From assembly GCA_029263945.1 (NCBI GenBank), contig JARIDM010000265.1, forward strand, positions 1 to 6,134: DNA of 6,134 nucleotides, given 5' to 3'. Source of the stretch: Sporosarcina sp. GTDB taxonomy: Bacteria; Bacillota; Bacilli; Bacillales_A; Planococcaceae. Shown in pieces: positions 1 through 5,413 of this stretch. The stretch's first letter is position 1. Each line of letters opens with the position of its first letter. The translations under genes were made by a program, and so were the position numbers. The notes below the pieces were generated by a model that saw only the letters and a list, made by a program, of their open reading frames with translations, did not search any database and was not told the DNA's origin.

Positions 1-120
1 ACGCTGCACACTGAATATGGTGACCTTCAGGTCACGATTCCCCGTGATCGCAACGGTGAGTTTAAACAACAGACAGTCGCGCCTTATAAGCGATCAAACG
101 ATACACTCGAATCATTTCAG
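1..120 (+). mobile_element. IS256-family transposase, internal fragment
   Basis: Frame 1 is open from the first base. Its first 39 residues match the N-terminal part of IS256-family (Mutator-type, DDE) transposases. The visible signature is T-x-x-G-x-L-x-V, then IPRDRNGEF at residues 13-21, then Y-K-R-S-N-D-T-L at 29-36. In the family this stretch lies before the catalytic core, so no DDE residue is present here. The N-terminus lies outside the window. The transposase similarity stops at about residue 39, where the frame continues without interruption into toxin-linker sequence, and no terminal inverted repeat is visible at the junction. It cannot encode an active transposase. The exact junction is uncertain by a few codons. 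Confidence 0.82.
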
Positions 121-459
121 TTCGCATTAGATCTTGCAAGGCTTGTCCCTGTCGTTGGAGAATCGGCAGATGGTGTGAATGGTCTGATTTATGCAGGAAG
201 AGGAGATGCCTTAAATGCAACGCTTTCCTTTGGCGCAATGATTCCCTTTGCAGGTTGGGCAAGTACAGGCGGCAAACTGGCTGTCAAAGGCAACGATTTA
301 AACAAAGCAAGAAATGTGGTCAGTACAGAGAAAGTGGCATCCATCTATTCGCCCATCTACCAAGATGTCGTCAAGAGTCCATTAGGCAAAAGCGGGCATC
401 AACTGGATCTTTTATCAAAACAAATTGATTTAGGTGAGAAGAATGGCTGTGGGATTTAA
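121..459 (+). pseudogene. Remnant of polymorphic toxin: pre-toxin linker without toxin domain
   Basis: This is the in-frame continuation of the transposase fragment, about 112 codons ending at TAA 457-459. It carries the hydrophobic pre-toxin pattern found between the delivery part and the C-terminal toxin of LXG, WapA and Rhs-like proteins in Bacillus: ALDLARLVPVVGE (from base 124), then ADGVNGLIYAGRGD, then MIPFAGWASTGGK (about 238-279). A short conserved-looking stretch, YSPIYQDVVKSPLGK, follows, and the frame then runs through the ribosome binding site into the next gene. A toxin domain normally adds 80-150 residues after the linker; here only about 50 remain and I recognise no catalytic motif. 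An ATG at 175 is in frame, but it lies inside the linker and is not a credible natural start. The remnant is probably non-functional, although a very short unknown toxin tip cannot be excluded. G+C content is near 48%, unlike the genes downstream. Confidence 0.7.
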
Positions 460-859
460 GGTGAAATATTACTGGTATCAAGTAGGGCATGGCGATTACT
501 TACACTCTTTTTTCTCTACAATAAGCTATCATTTAGAAATAAATGGATGGGGGACTGAGTATTCATTCTTATTAAATGAACTCTATGACGGGAAACTGGA
601 GAATAAGAATATTGATAGTGCTATCACTGAATTAGAAGCAATTAAAAAAAAGTTACAGTATTATAGTCCATCACAAGTAATATGGGATATTGAGGACTTA
701 TCTAAAAGACCACCTTGGGGTGATAATATTAGTAAGGATATCACAAACTTATCTAATTACTTTATAACAAGTGAAGGTGAGGACTTAATAGATATACTAA
801 TAAAAGCATTAGAGAAGGGACTGAAAGTTAATTCAGATGTTTATATAGAAAGCATATAA
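443..859 (+). CDS. Imm70-family immunity protein
   Basis: A 138-residue protein that I recognise as Imm70 (immunity protein 70), a cytoplasmic family encoded directly after polymorphic toxins and presumed to bind and neutralise the cognate toxin. Visible family signatures are YYWYQVGHGD (residues 9-18), HSFFSTISYHLE (21-32), VIWDIEDLSKRPPWGDNIS (79-97) and DITNLSNYFITSEG (99-112). I chose ATG 443 because AGGTGA at 432-437 lies five bases upstream and the protein then begins MAVGFKV; an in-frame GTG at 434 overlaps that site and is unlikely. The gene overlaps the end of the toxin remnant by 17 bases in another frame, the usual translational coupling of a toxin-immunity pair. Since the toxin domain is missing, the gene is probably an orphan. 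The family call is from memory of its conserved motifs; the cognate toxin is unknown. Confidence 0.8.
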   Translation: MAVGFKVKYYWYQVGHGDYLHSFFSTISYHLEINGWGTEYSFLLNELYDGKLENKNIDSAITELEAIKKKLQYYSPSQVIWDIEDLSKRPPWGDNISKDITNLSNYFITSEGEDLIDILIKALEKGLKVNSDVYIESI

Positions 860-1036
860 AGCTATCCTTTTATTGATGACCTTGAAATTATATCAAGCTC
901 ATTTTTATAGTTTCTATGGTACGGAGTGTCGAATAAACCGCTTGTTAATAATAGAATAGTGATAACCCTTGTAATGCCTGTATAATGCCTAGTACCAATC
1001 GAAGTCATAAGTATGAATGAGTGAGGGATGGTTTAA
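860..1036 (+). other. Intergenic region with possible weak hairpin and promoter
   Basis: This AT-rich gap carries no open frame that reaches the next gene. A short hairpin, CTTGA 881-885 with TCAAG 893-897, is followed by ATTTTTAT and could be a weak terminator for the Imm70 gene, though the five-base-pair stem is marginal. Further on, an exact TATAAT at 981-986 overlaps a direct repeat of TAATGCCT (972-979 and 983-990). I see no fossil coding tail overlapping the start at 1037. Confidence 0.3.
957..986 (+). promoter_or_regulatory. Candidate promoter for the ankyrin gene
   Basis: An exact -10 hexamer TATAAT lies at 981-986, about 50 bases before the ATG at 1037. The best -35 at 18-base spacing is TAGTGA (957-962), only three of six matches to TTGACA. 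The -10 overlaps two copies of TAATGCCT set 11 bases apart, about one helical turn, which could be an operator or chance. Confidence 0.3.
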
Positions 1037-1567
1037 ATGGATATTAATAAAGCTGATTATTTTACTATTTCTCAGTTTGGAAACTTGGAATATTTATTGG
1101 ATAAGTTAAGAAGTGAGCATCAAGATATTGAAGAAGTCGTAAATTTAATTGATAAGAACGGGATTAGTTTACTTCAAAGGTCATTGATCAGTAGAAAATT
1201 TGATATATCTAATTTTTTATTAGATAATAACGCAAAAGTAAATATAGTTTCAAATGATGGATACAATGAATTAAGCTATTTAGCAGCGAACATTAATATT
1301 ACTGGTGCTGTTGAATTAGCCATTAGACTATTGAATAGGGAGGTTGATTTAAATTTAAAAGATAAGAAATTTGGTAATTCGGCCATGTTTTCATTATGTC
1401 AAGAAGTATTTAAAAAACGAACAGAAAAAGGAAATGATTTAATCATAAAATGCCTGAAAAAACGGCCGAAAATGAGTGGATCTAATAAATCAAACGATTC
1501 ATTAAAACAATTAATTGAAGAGCGTGGAACGGATGAGATGAAAAAAGTAATGGAAGAAATCATATAA
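1037..1567 (+). CDS. Ankyrin-repeat protein, probable immunity protein
   Basis: A 176-residue protein starting at ATG 1037 with GAGGG at 1023-1027 upstream. Two to three degenerate ankyrin units are visible. One runs from about residue 39, DKNGISLLQRSLISRKFD, followed by NFLLDNNAKVNI. A second starts near 73 with NDGYNELSYLAA and ends with LLNREVDLNLKDK (98-110). A partial third is KFGNSAMFSLCQEVF (111-125). The C-terminal 45 residues are charged and helical, rich in Lys and Glu. No signal peptide or membrane segment is present, so it should be cytosolic. Ankyrin proteins are a known immunity class in bacterial polymorphic-toxin loci, where they bind the toxin directly. That role here is inferred from position between other immunity genes, and the protein's target cannot be read from the repeats. 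Confidence 0.8.
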   Translation: MDINKADYFTISQFGNLEYLLDKLRSEHQDIEEVVNLIDKNGISLLQRSLISRKFDISNFLLDNNAKVNIVSNDGYNELSYLAANINITGAVELAIRLLNREVDLNLKDKKFGNSAMFSLCQEVFKKRTEKGNDLIIKCLKKRPKMSGSNKSNDSLKQLIEERGTDEMKKVMEEII

Positions 1568-1691
1568 AAAAGAAGCGAACAAGTTGGTAGTGTGGTGTCT
1601 AACAAAATTTTACAAAAAGAACGGTAAAATTAAATGGACGCATTACCAGACTATATTAAAATTAAGCGTTAGAGGTGTTTGTCTATGGTAA
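1568..1691 (+). pseudogene. Possible fossil C-terminal tail of a lost toxin module
   Basis: A frame open since 1551 (inside the ankyrin gene's end) runs across the gap and stops at TAA 1689-1691, seven bases inside the DUF600 gene that begins at ATG 1685. The last part reads KFYKKNGKIKW, then THYQTILKL, then SVRGVCLW. Toxin genes commonly end a few bases inside their immunity gene, so this may be the tail of the DUF600 partner left after deletion. It has no start signal and no recognisable toxin motif. In AT-rich DNA, 40 open codons can occur by chance, so confidence is low. Confidence 0.25.
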
Positions 1692-2143
1692 AAGTATTTG
1701 AAGATCTTTTTTCAAGGTTGCAAGCAGATATGGTGGCGACTTGCTTAGAGTATGTGGAAAATAAAGCAGATGATATTTATATTTATTGTTCATATGAACC
1801 AGAAGCCTATTACTTTAATGTATTTTATAAAGTTAAAAGTGTTGTTGTGCTTAAACATCAGTTGAATGAAAAGAAATTAAATTTTAATTATACGTACGAT
1901 ACCTCTACAGAACGACAAGTTGCAGTACAGCGTATTGGTGTTGAAAATTTAGAGGAAATCCATGAATTATGTCAAGCGTTTCAACGTGATATGCCAACAG
2001 AAATGAAATTACATTTTGATGTAAAAACAAATGGTTTGCAAGCAAAATATAGATATGATTTAGTCTATTCAAATGATGAAGTGCTTTTACCAAGTGACGT
2101 CTTCAATTCCTGGTTTGAAGAAATAAAAAGCAAAAATGCTTAA
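1685..2143 (+). CDS. DUF600 / YezG-family immunity protein (copy 1)
   Basis: A 152-residue cytosolic protein of the DUF600 family, which includes B. subtilis YezG (antitoxin of the LXG nuclease YeeF) and S. aureus EsaG (antitoxin of the type VII nuclease EsaD). The pattern seen is an N-terminal helix with LQADMVATCLEYVEN; a beta pair IYIYCSYEPE...FNVFYKV; the helix NLEEIHELCQAF; MPTEMKLHFDV; KYRYDLVYSNDE; and a C-terminal VFNSWFEEIKS. I chose ATG 1685, seven bases after AGAGGTG (1671-1677); the in-frame TTG at 1679 is too close to that site. By analogy it would neutralise a secreted nuclease toxin, but no toxin gene is intact beside it. A second copy at 4224 is about two-thirds identical over the aligned 143 residues (my hand count is 96 matches). 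Confidence 0.85.
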   Translation: MVKVFEDLFSRLQADMVATCLEYVENKADDIYIYCSYEPEAYYFNVFYKVKSVVVLKHQLNEKKLNFNYTYDTSTERQVAVQRIGVENLEEIHELCQAFQRDMPTEMKLHFDVKTNGLQAKYRYDLVYSNDEVLLPSDVFNSWFEEIKSKNA

Positions 2144-2464
2144 CGATCCCAATATGTAAAATTCGAACAGAGCTATAGTAGGATAAATAAAAAAGAGGGA
2201 TTAAGGATGGACGAGTTATCATTTTTAAAACAATACAGAAAAAGTATTGAGTTTGTTTCTAACGAAAGTTTACTCAAAATGGATAAGACATTTATACCTG
2301 CGCAATGGTTAGAGATATTTCGGGAAGCAGATAAAACGAGAAGGACTCATTAGATAATAGATTTATAAGAAAATTTGTGTGGAAAAGAGTTGCGAAATAC
2401 AATCTATAGCGACATACTAAATATTGACTTAAACAAAGAAAGTTCCCGGAAATGAGGAAGTAAA
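2144..2464 (+). other. Sparse region with one short ORF
   Basis: These 321 bases between the DUF600 gene and the next clear gene hold only the 48-codon ORF at 2207-2353. After it, a second frame is open from 2335 to a stop at 2407-2409. Just before the next gene a third short frame (2433-2468, reading TKKVPGNEEVK) ends in a TGA overlapping the ATG at 2465 as ATGA. I see no convincing promoter or terminator. The region looks like eroded coding sequence between immunity genes. Confidence 0.35.
2207..2353 (+). CDS. Short hypothetical protein, possibly a gene broken by frameshift
   Basis: This ATG-started ORF of 48 residues has a good ribosome binding site, AGAGGGA near 2193-2199, seven bases upstream. 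It begins MDELSFLKQYRKSIEFV and ends EIFREADKTRRTH. I do not recognise it. It has no membrane segment or signal peptide and reads as helical and charged. Another frame is open from 2335 to the stop at 2407-2409 and contains NRFIRKFVWKRVAKYNL, so a one-base shift near 2335 would lengthen the protein to about 67 residues. It may therefore be a broken immunity gene. The start signal argues that it was once translated, but nothing else supports a function. Confidence 0.4.
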   Translation: MDELSFLKQYRKSIEFVSNESLLKMDKTFIPAQWLEIFREADKTRRTH

Positions 2465-2815
2465 ATGAATGACATTTTTGTTAAATCACTTTATGAGTCT
2501 ATAGTCAAAGAGAACATTCAACTTTACAAAGACATGTATCAAACACCCAGAAATCCATTTAAAGGTGATGGTTATTGGAAGGTAACTAGCAGTTTCTATC
2601 ATAGCTTAACAATCGAAGATAAAGATATTCTAATGAAGATAATTGAACAAACGATGATTGATACGATTTCAAACATACTCGGCGCAATTGATGGAAGTGC
2701 GACTTTACAAAATTGTTCACTAGAACCAAAGTTGTTACTTGATGCTATTGACACAGAAGGAGAACTACAAGATTCATTCTTAGAATTTATAGAGGAAAGT
2801 AACAGCAGCAGCTAA
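2465..2815 (+). CDS. Conserved-looking small cytosolic protein, probable immunity protein
   Basis: A 116-residue acidic protein starting at ATG 2465 with GAGG at 2454-2457, seven bases upstream. It opens with NDIFVKSLYESIVKENIQLYKD, read as one amphipathic helix. Then come GYWKVTSSFYHSL, a long helix DILMKIIEQTMIDTISNILG (residues about 59-78), IDGSATLQNCSLEPKLLLD, and an acidic tail GELQDSFLEFIEE. The alternation of a helical bundle with the segment IDGS-L is reminiscent of small proteins found singly in toxin-immunity arrays, but I cannot name the family. There is no signal peptide or membrane segment. Immunity is inferred only from its position between the DUF600 copies. A hairpin that may end its transcript follows at 2840-2871. 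Confidence 0.7.
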   Translation: MNDIFVKSLYESIVKENIQLYKDMYQTPRNPFKGDGYWKVTSSFYHSLTIEDKDILMKIIEQTMIDTISNILGAIDGSATLQNCSLEPKLLLDAIDTEGELQDSFLEFIEESNSSS

Positions 2816-2839
2816 TAGCCTGCGTTTTGAGAAATTTCC

Positions 2840-2882
2840 AGTATTGCTACGCCATGAAAGTTTGCAATATTTTGTGTTTTTT
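2840..2882 (+). terminator. Possible weak intrinsic terminator
   Basis: AGTATTGC (2840-2847) can pair with GCAATATT (2864-2871), giving eight pairs including one G-U around a 16-base loop, followed by TTGTGTTTTTTTAT. The T-rich tail fits a terminator after the gene ending at 2815, but the stem is AT-rich and the loop is long. Confidence 0.3.
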
Positions 2883-2900
2883 TATAAGAAATAGTATAAA
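2872..2900 (+). promoter_or_regulatory. Candidate sigma-A promoter before the 2950 gene pair
   Basis: TTGTGT at 2872-2877 and TATAAA at 2895-2900 are separated by exactly 17 bases. The -10 matches five of six and the -35 three of six. It would start transcription about 40 bases before TTG 2950 and serve the 2950 and 3374 genes. The -35 overlaps the possible terminator tail. Confidence 0.4.
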
Positions 2901-2931
2901 TAAAAACTTGATCATTCAACAAAGTTGAAAT

Positions 2932-2939
2932 AAGGAGGT
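2932..2939 (+). promoter_or_regulatory. Strong ribosome binding site deciding a TTG start
   Basis: AAGGAGGT is a perfect anti-16S match. It lies ten bases before TTG 2950, whereas the first in-frame ATG (2968) is 28 bases away, so TTG is the better start. Confidence 0.65.
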
Positions 2940-2949
2940 ACGTTTAGAT

Positions 2950-3348
2950 TTGTGTAAAACAACCCAAATGAATGCAGCTATTTTTGAAGAGAATTTGAAA
3001 AAAGCAGTAGCCGAAATAAAGCGAGAGAATGACTTATCAGATCGTGTTGATGAATTTCTAATCGTGCCTATTGAAGAAGTGGGAAAAATGTTAGATGGTG
3101 GAGATGAGATGATGAAACGCTTAGTCTTATCAGAAGAGGATATAGGAGGAAAAAAATTATTACTAAAAGAGGTTGTTGAGGTATTAGGCGGTCTTTTTCC
3201 AAGAGCCCCAGTTTGGATAAACGTCTCATTTGTAGAGATGGAAGAAAATACATGCCTATTCAAGTTGGAGACCAGTTTTCGCTTTAGGAAGCCGAGCTTA
3301 TTAAGAAATTCCGAAACAGGGCATGCCCCGTTTAAAGTAGTTTTGTAA
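2950..3348 (+). CDS. Unrecognised 132-residue protein, probable immunity protein
   Basis: The start is taken as TTG 2950, set by the AAGGAGGT site; ATG 2968 would shorten it by six residues. The N-terminal half is acidic and helical (FEENLKKAVAEIKREND, then EEVGKMLDGGDEMMKRLV). The C-terminal half contains VLGGLFPRAPVWINVSFVEM, a beta segment CLFKLETSFRFR, and the end KPSLLRNSETGHAPFKVVL, whose RKPS...NSETGH-PF character looks like a conserved family signature. I cannot put a name to the family. It has no signal peptide or membrane segment. It lies 25 bases upstream of the 3374 gene, so the two are probably co-transcribed. Immunity is inferred from context only; the pair could also be two halves of one immunity system. 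Confidence 0.75.
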   Translation: MCKTTQMNAAIFEENLKKAVAEIKRENDLSDRVDEFLIVPIEEVGKMLDGGDEMMKRLVLSEEDIGGKKLLLKEVVEVLGGLFPRAPVWINVSFVEMEENTCLFKLETSFRFRKPSLLRNSETGHAPFKVVL

Positions 3349-3373
3349 TGTATGGAAATAGGGGGCGCAGCAA

Positions 3374-4027
3374 TTGAAAAAACTTGAGTATAAAACTGTT
3401 GGTGAATTTTCAAATGAGAGATTAACGCTAACATATGACTCGCAAGTAATTTATGAAGGATATACAGATCACTTAATAACTTCTGAAACAAATGACCTAG
3501 AGCTGAAATTAAATTATGGTCTAGGCAATACTTATCCAGTAATCGCTAGAAGACATGGGAATCATATCATATGGATACCCAAGTACCCTTTGGCTATTGA
3601 TGATAGCTATCAGACAATAATTTTTAATGTAGATCAATTTAATGCATTATGGACGTATATAAAGTATGAGCCAGAAGATGACTTATCTTTTATAAAAGAC
3701 ATTCGTGTCGATGAATTAAAACTGGTATGGCTTGTTAGTGCGAGAAGAAACGAACAGGTTGATGGTATATCAGATCTAATAAAATCTGTTAAAGAAAATG
3801 TCATGACCCTTTCTACAAATTTAGAACGACAGGATAACTTTTTTTATAACTGTATTGAAAACCAGTGGACATTGAAAAAAGATGAAATCGTTCAATGCGA
3901 TAACAATAAGAATCGCTATATTGTTTATCTTGATCAGGGTAGATTGGATGAGTGGGAAGTTTTTAAAGAAAATGAAGAAAATCATTTATATATCCACTTA
4001 GGCAAGGGATATTGTTTACCAGTTTAG
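3374..4027 (+). CDS. Unrecognised 217-residue protein, probable immunity protein
   Basis: This ORF starts at TTG 3374, with AGGGGG (3360-3365) eight bases upstream; there is no nearby in-frame ATG. The protein is cytosolic, with no signal peptide or membrane segment. It alternates beta-like segments (RLTLTYDSQVIYEGY, LELKLNYG, HIIWIPKYPLAIDD, TIIFNVDQFNALWTYI) with a helical middle (ISDLIKSVKENVMTLSTNLER). It ends in a compact beta region, NRYIVYLDQGRLDEWEVF to LYIHLGKGYCLPV. I do not recognise the family, and the two ends could be separate domains. It follows the 2950 gene by 25 bases, consistent with one operon. No catalytic motif is visible. Its role is inferred as immunity because it sits between clear immunity genes. 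Confidence 0.72.
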   Translation: MKKLEYKTVGEFSNERLTLTYDSQVIYEGYTDHLITSETNDLELKLNYGLGNTYPVIARRHGNHIIWIPKYPLAIDDSYQTIIFNVDQFNALWTYIKYEPEDDLSFIKDIRVDELKLVWLVSARRNEQVDGISDLIKSVKENVMTLSTNLERQDNFFYNCIENQWTLKKDEIVQCDNNKNRYIVYLDQGRLDEWEVFKENEENHLYIHLGKGYCLPV

Positions 4028-4081
4028 TGTAAAAAAAGTATCCATCTATTTGCTAATGTGCTGACATGTAATCACCGATGA

Positions 4082-4231
4082 ATTAAAACTGATGTTACAA
4101 CAAAAATTAAAAGTGCGGAAATAGTTACTAGAAAAAAAGAATATATGGGATTAAAAACGGCAAACTTCGATATTAGTAGTGCGATATTAAGAACGTTAGA
4201 TTTAAAATTTAGGAGGACCAGACTTGAGTAA
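4082..4231 (+). pseudogene. Possible fossil C-terminal tail of the DUF600 partner toxin
   Basis: After a TGA at 4079-4081 a frame stays open for 49 codons. It stops at TAA 4229-4231, eight bases inside the second DUF600 gene (TTG 4224). It reads, in part, TKIKSAEIVTRKKEYMGLK and NFDISSAILRTLDLKF, which looks more protein-like than random AT-rich DNA. A toxin ending just inside its immunity gene is the normal layout for these modules, so I infer the 3' end of a deleted toxin. An in-frame ATG at 4145 has no good ribosome binding site. Its last bases resemble the matching position before DUF600 copy 1 (ATATTAA followed by a CGTTAGA stretch). I recognise no toxin family. Confidence 0.35.
4211..4216 (+). 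promoter_or_regulatory. Consensus ribosome binding site for a TTG start
   Basis: AGGAGG lies seven bases before TTG 4224. The resulting N-terminus, MSKVFED, aligns with MVKVFED of the first DUF600 copy, which settles the start. Confidence 0.8.
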
Positions 4232-4700
4232 AGTATTCGAAGATTACTTCTCTGAATTACAGGCAGATATGGTAGCGATTTGTTTAGAATATGTTGAAAA
4301 TGAAGCAGAGGAACTATACATTTATTGTTCTTATGAACCGGAAATGTATGCTTTTGACGTATTCTTTAAAATAAATAATCAATTTGTTTATAAACATAAT
4401 TTAAATAATGCTGTAAATAAAGAAAGTGCGATAGGAAAGAATACGATGATTTATGACACATCTGAAGAAAGACAAGAAGCTGTGTTAGATATTGGGCTGA
4501 AAAATTTAGAGGAGATTCATGATAAATGTAAAGAATATGGAATGGAAATGCCTACAGAGATAAAATTACATTACAATGTGAAGCAAAATAGTTTGAAAGG
4601 AAAATACAGATACGAGTTAATCTATTCAAATGATGAAGCGCTTTTACCAGATGACATCTTCAATTCATGGTTTGAAGAAGTAAAAAGCCAAAATGCTTAA
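4224..4700 (+). CDS. DUF600 / YezG-family immunity protein (copy 2)
   Basis: A 158-residue paralogue of the gene at 1685. The shared blocks are LQADMVAICLEYVEN (residues about 12-26), LYIYCSYEPE, KHNLN, YDTSEERQEAV, IGLKNLEEIH, EMPTEIKLHYNV, KYRYELIYSNDEALLP and IFNSWFEEVKSQNA. Both copies end in NA. It is six residues longer than copy 1, through extra residues in the loop after KHNLN (around NKESAIGKN). Divergence of about one third, spread along the whole length, suggests each copy faces a different toxin variant rather than a recent duplication. By analogy with YezG and EsaG it would bind the nuclease domain of a type VII-secreted toxin in the cytosol. The upstream fossil tail overlaps its start. 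The next gene begins about 50 to 110 bases downstream, depending on the start chosen. Confidence 0.85.
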   Translation: MSKVFEDYFSELQADMVAICLEYVENEAEELYIYCSYEPEMYAFDVFFKINNQFVYKHNLNNAVNKESAIGKNTMIYDTSEERQEAVLDIGLKNLEEIHDKCKEYGMEMPTEIKLHYNVKQNSLKGKYRYELIYSNDEALLPDDIFNSWFEEVKSQNA

Positions 4701-4748
4701 CCAACTGGGAATATGAATTGATGGAAGTTTGTAAATGAAAAGGAAATA

Positions 4749-5261
4749 GTGGAATGGTCAATTTTTGAAGGTAAATGGTACCCTGAAAAACGTTGGGAGT
4801 ATTTAAATATGTGGAATATAAAAGTAGCAGAAATAGTAGAGGAGAAAATATTATACGGTGTGGAAGTGAACGCAGGTGCTAGTGAAATGGAGCTAGCTAA
4901 ACTTAAGAAGCATGTTAGGAGTGATTTAGAAAAGGACTTACCAAATGAGTATATTAGTATTTTGAAAATCATGAATGGTTTGGAGTTTAATGGATTTATT
5001 TTATATGGAATAGATGAAGAGTTTCTAGAAGAAATACCGAAACAACCTATTAATGGATTGATTTCTTTTAATAAGGATTGGTATGAAAACGAAGACCAAA
5101 AAAAGTATTTGTTTTTAGGAGAAAGTAATAGTAGTTGGTATGTATACGATACAAAGAAAAAACAATATATAGAATTAGATAATCCGTCAGGGCAAGAAAT
5201 GAGTAAATATAACAACTTTTATAAGATGCTTGAAAATATGTTGTCAGATTCACTATTGTGA
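4749..5261 (+). CDS. SUKH (SMI1/KNR4) family immunity protein, YrhA-like
   Basis: A SUKH-superfamily protein, the commonest immunity fold in bacterial toxin loci. Numbered from GTG 4749, the family pattern runs ASEMELAKLKK (44-54), LPNEYISILKIMNGLEFNG (64-82), ILYGIDEEFLEE (84-95), WYENEDQKKYLFLGESNSSW (111-130), YVYDTKKKQYIELD (131-144) and PSG (146-148). The NGLEFNG...LYGID and FLGESN-SWYVYD blocks are those of YrhA-type members. The start is doubtful: GTG 4749 has only AAGGAA three bases away, while ATG 4809 (MWNIKV) has GGGAG nine bases upstream and gives 150 residues, closer to the family. The preceding 20 codons, rich in Trp, may be residue of an upstream coding fragment. It is cytosolic and soluble; its toxin partner is not in the window. 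Confidence 0.85.
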   Translation: MEWSIFEGKWYPEKRWEYLNMWNIKVAEIVEEKILYGVEVNAGASEMELAKLKKHVRSDLEKDLPNEYISILKIMNGLEFNGFILYGIDEEFLEEIPKQPINGLISFNKDWYENEDQKKYLFLGESNSSWYVYDTKKKQYIELDNPSGQEMSKYNNFYKMLENMLSDSLL

Positions 5262-5413
5262 ACTAAATGTTAAGTTGTTGTGTGACTTAAAGAAGAAGTT
5301 CAAGTTGTTTTGAATGCAAGTGATGAGGAAATCTGGAAAAGATGACAATTGACTAAGTTAAGAATGTTTTTCGAAATATAAAAATCAACTCAATAATATG
5401 ATGAGGTGTTTAT
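5262..5413 (+). other. Intergenic region with a possible coding scrap
   Basis: I see no terminator after the SUKH gene. A 19-codon open frame (5286-5342, stop TGA 5343-5345), reading LKEEVQVVLNASDEEIWKR, has protein-like composition and may be a fragment of a lost gene. TTGACT at 5349-5354 resembles a -35, but no -10 lies at suitable spacing; the nearest TATAAA is 22 bases away. Confidence 0.25.

Noticed and set aside
434..442. GTG 434 as the start of the Imm70 gene
   Set aside because: It lies within the AGGTGA site that serves ATG 443.
175..459. Free-standing 94-residue gene from ATG 175
   Set aside because: The frame is open all the way from base 1 and the pre-toxin signature starts before 175. 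No ribosome binding site precedes this ATG.
1679..1684. TTG 1679 as the start of DUF600 copy 1
   Set aside because: It is one base from the end of AGAGGTG, too close; ATG 1685 has normal spacing and aligns with copy 2.
2916..3491. A 191-codon minus-strand open frame opposite the 2950 gene
   Set aside because: The plus-strand gene has a perfect ribosome binding site, an operon partner and protein-like composition. The minus frame is rich in Ser, Phe and Leu, as expected from the complement of a Lys- and Glu-rich gene, and it runs into the 3374 gene.
4697..5215. A 172-codon minus-strand open frame
   Set aside because: It is the antisense shadow of the SUKH gene, whose family motifs are clear on the plus strand.
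5349..5382. TTGACT with a downstream TATAAA as a promoter for the GAD-like gene
   Set aside because: The spacing is 22 bases, outside the usable range, and no better -10 is present at 16-18 bases.
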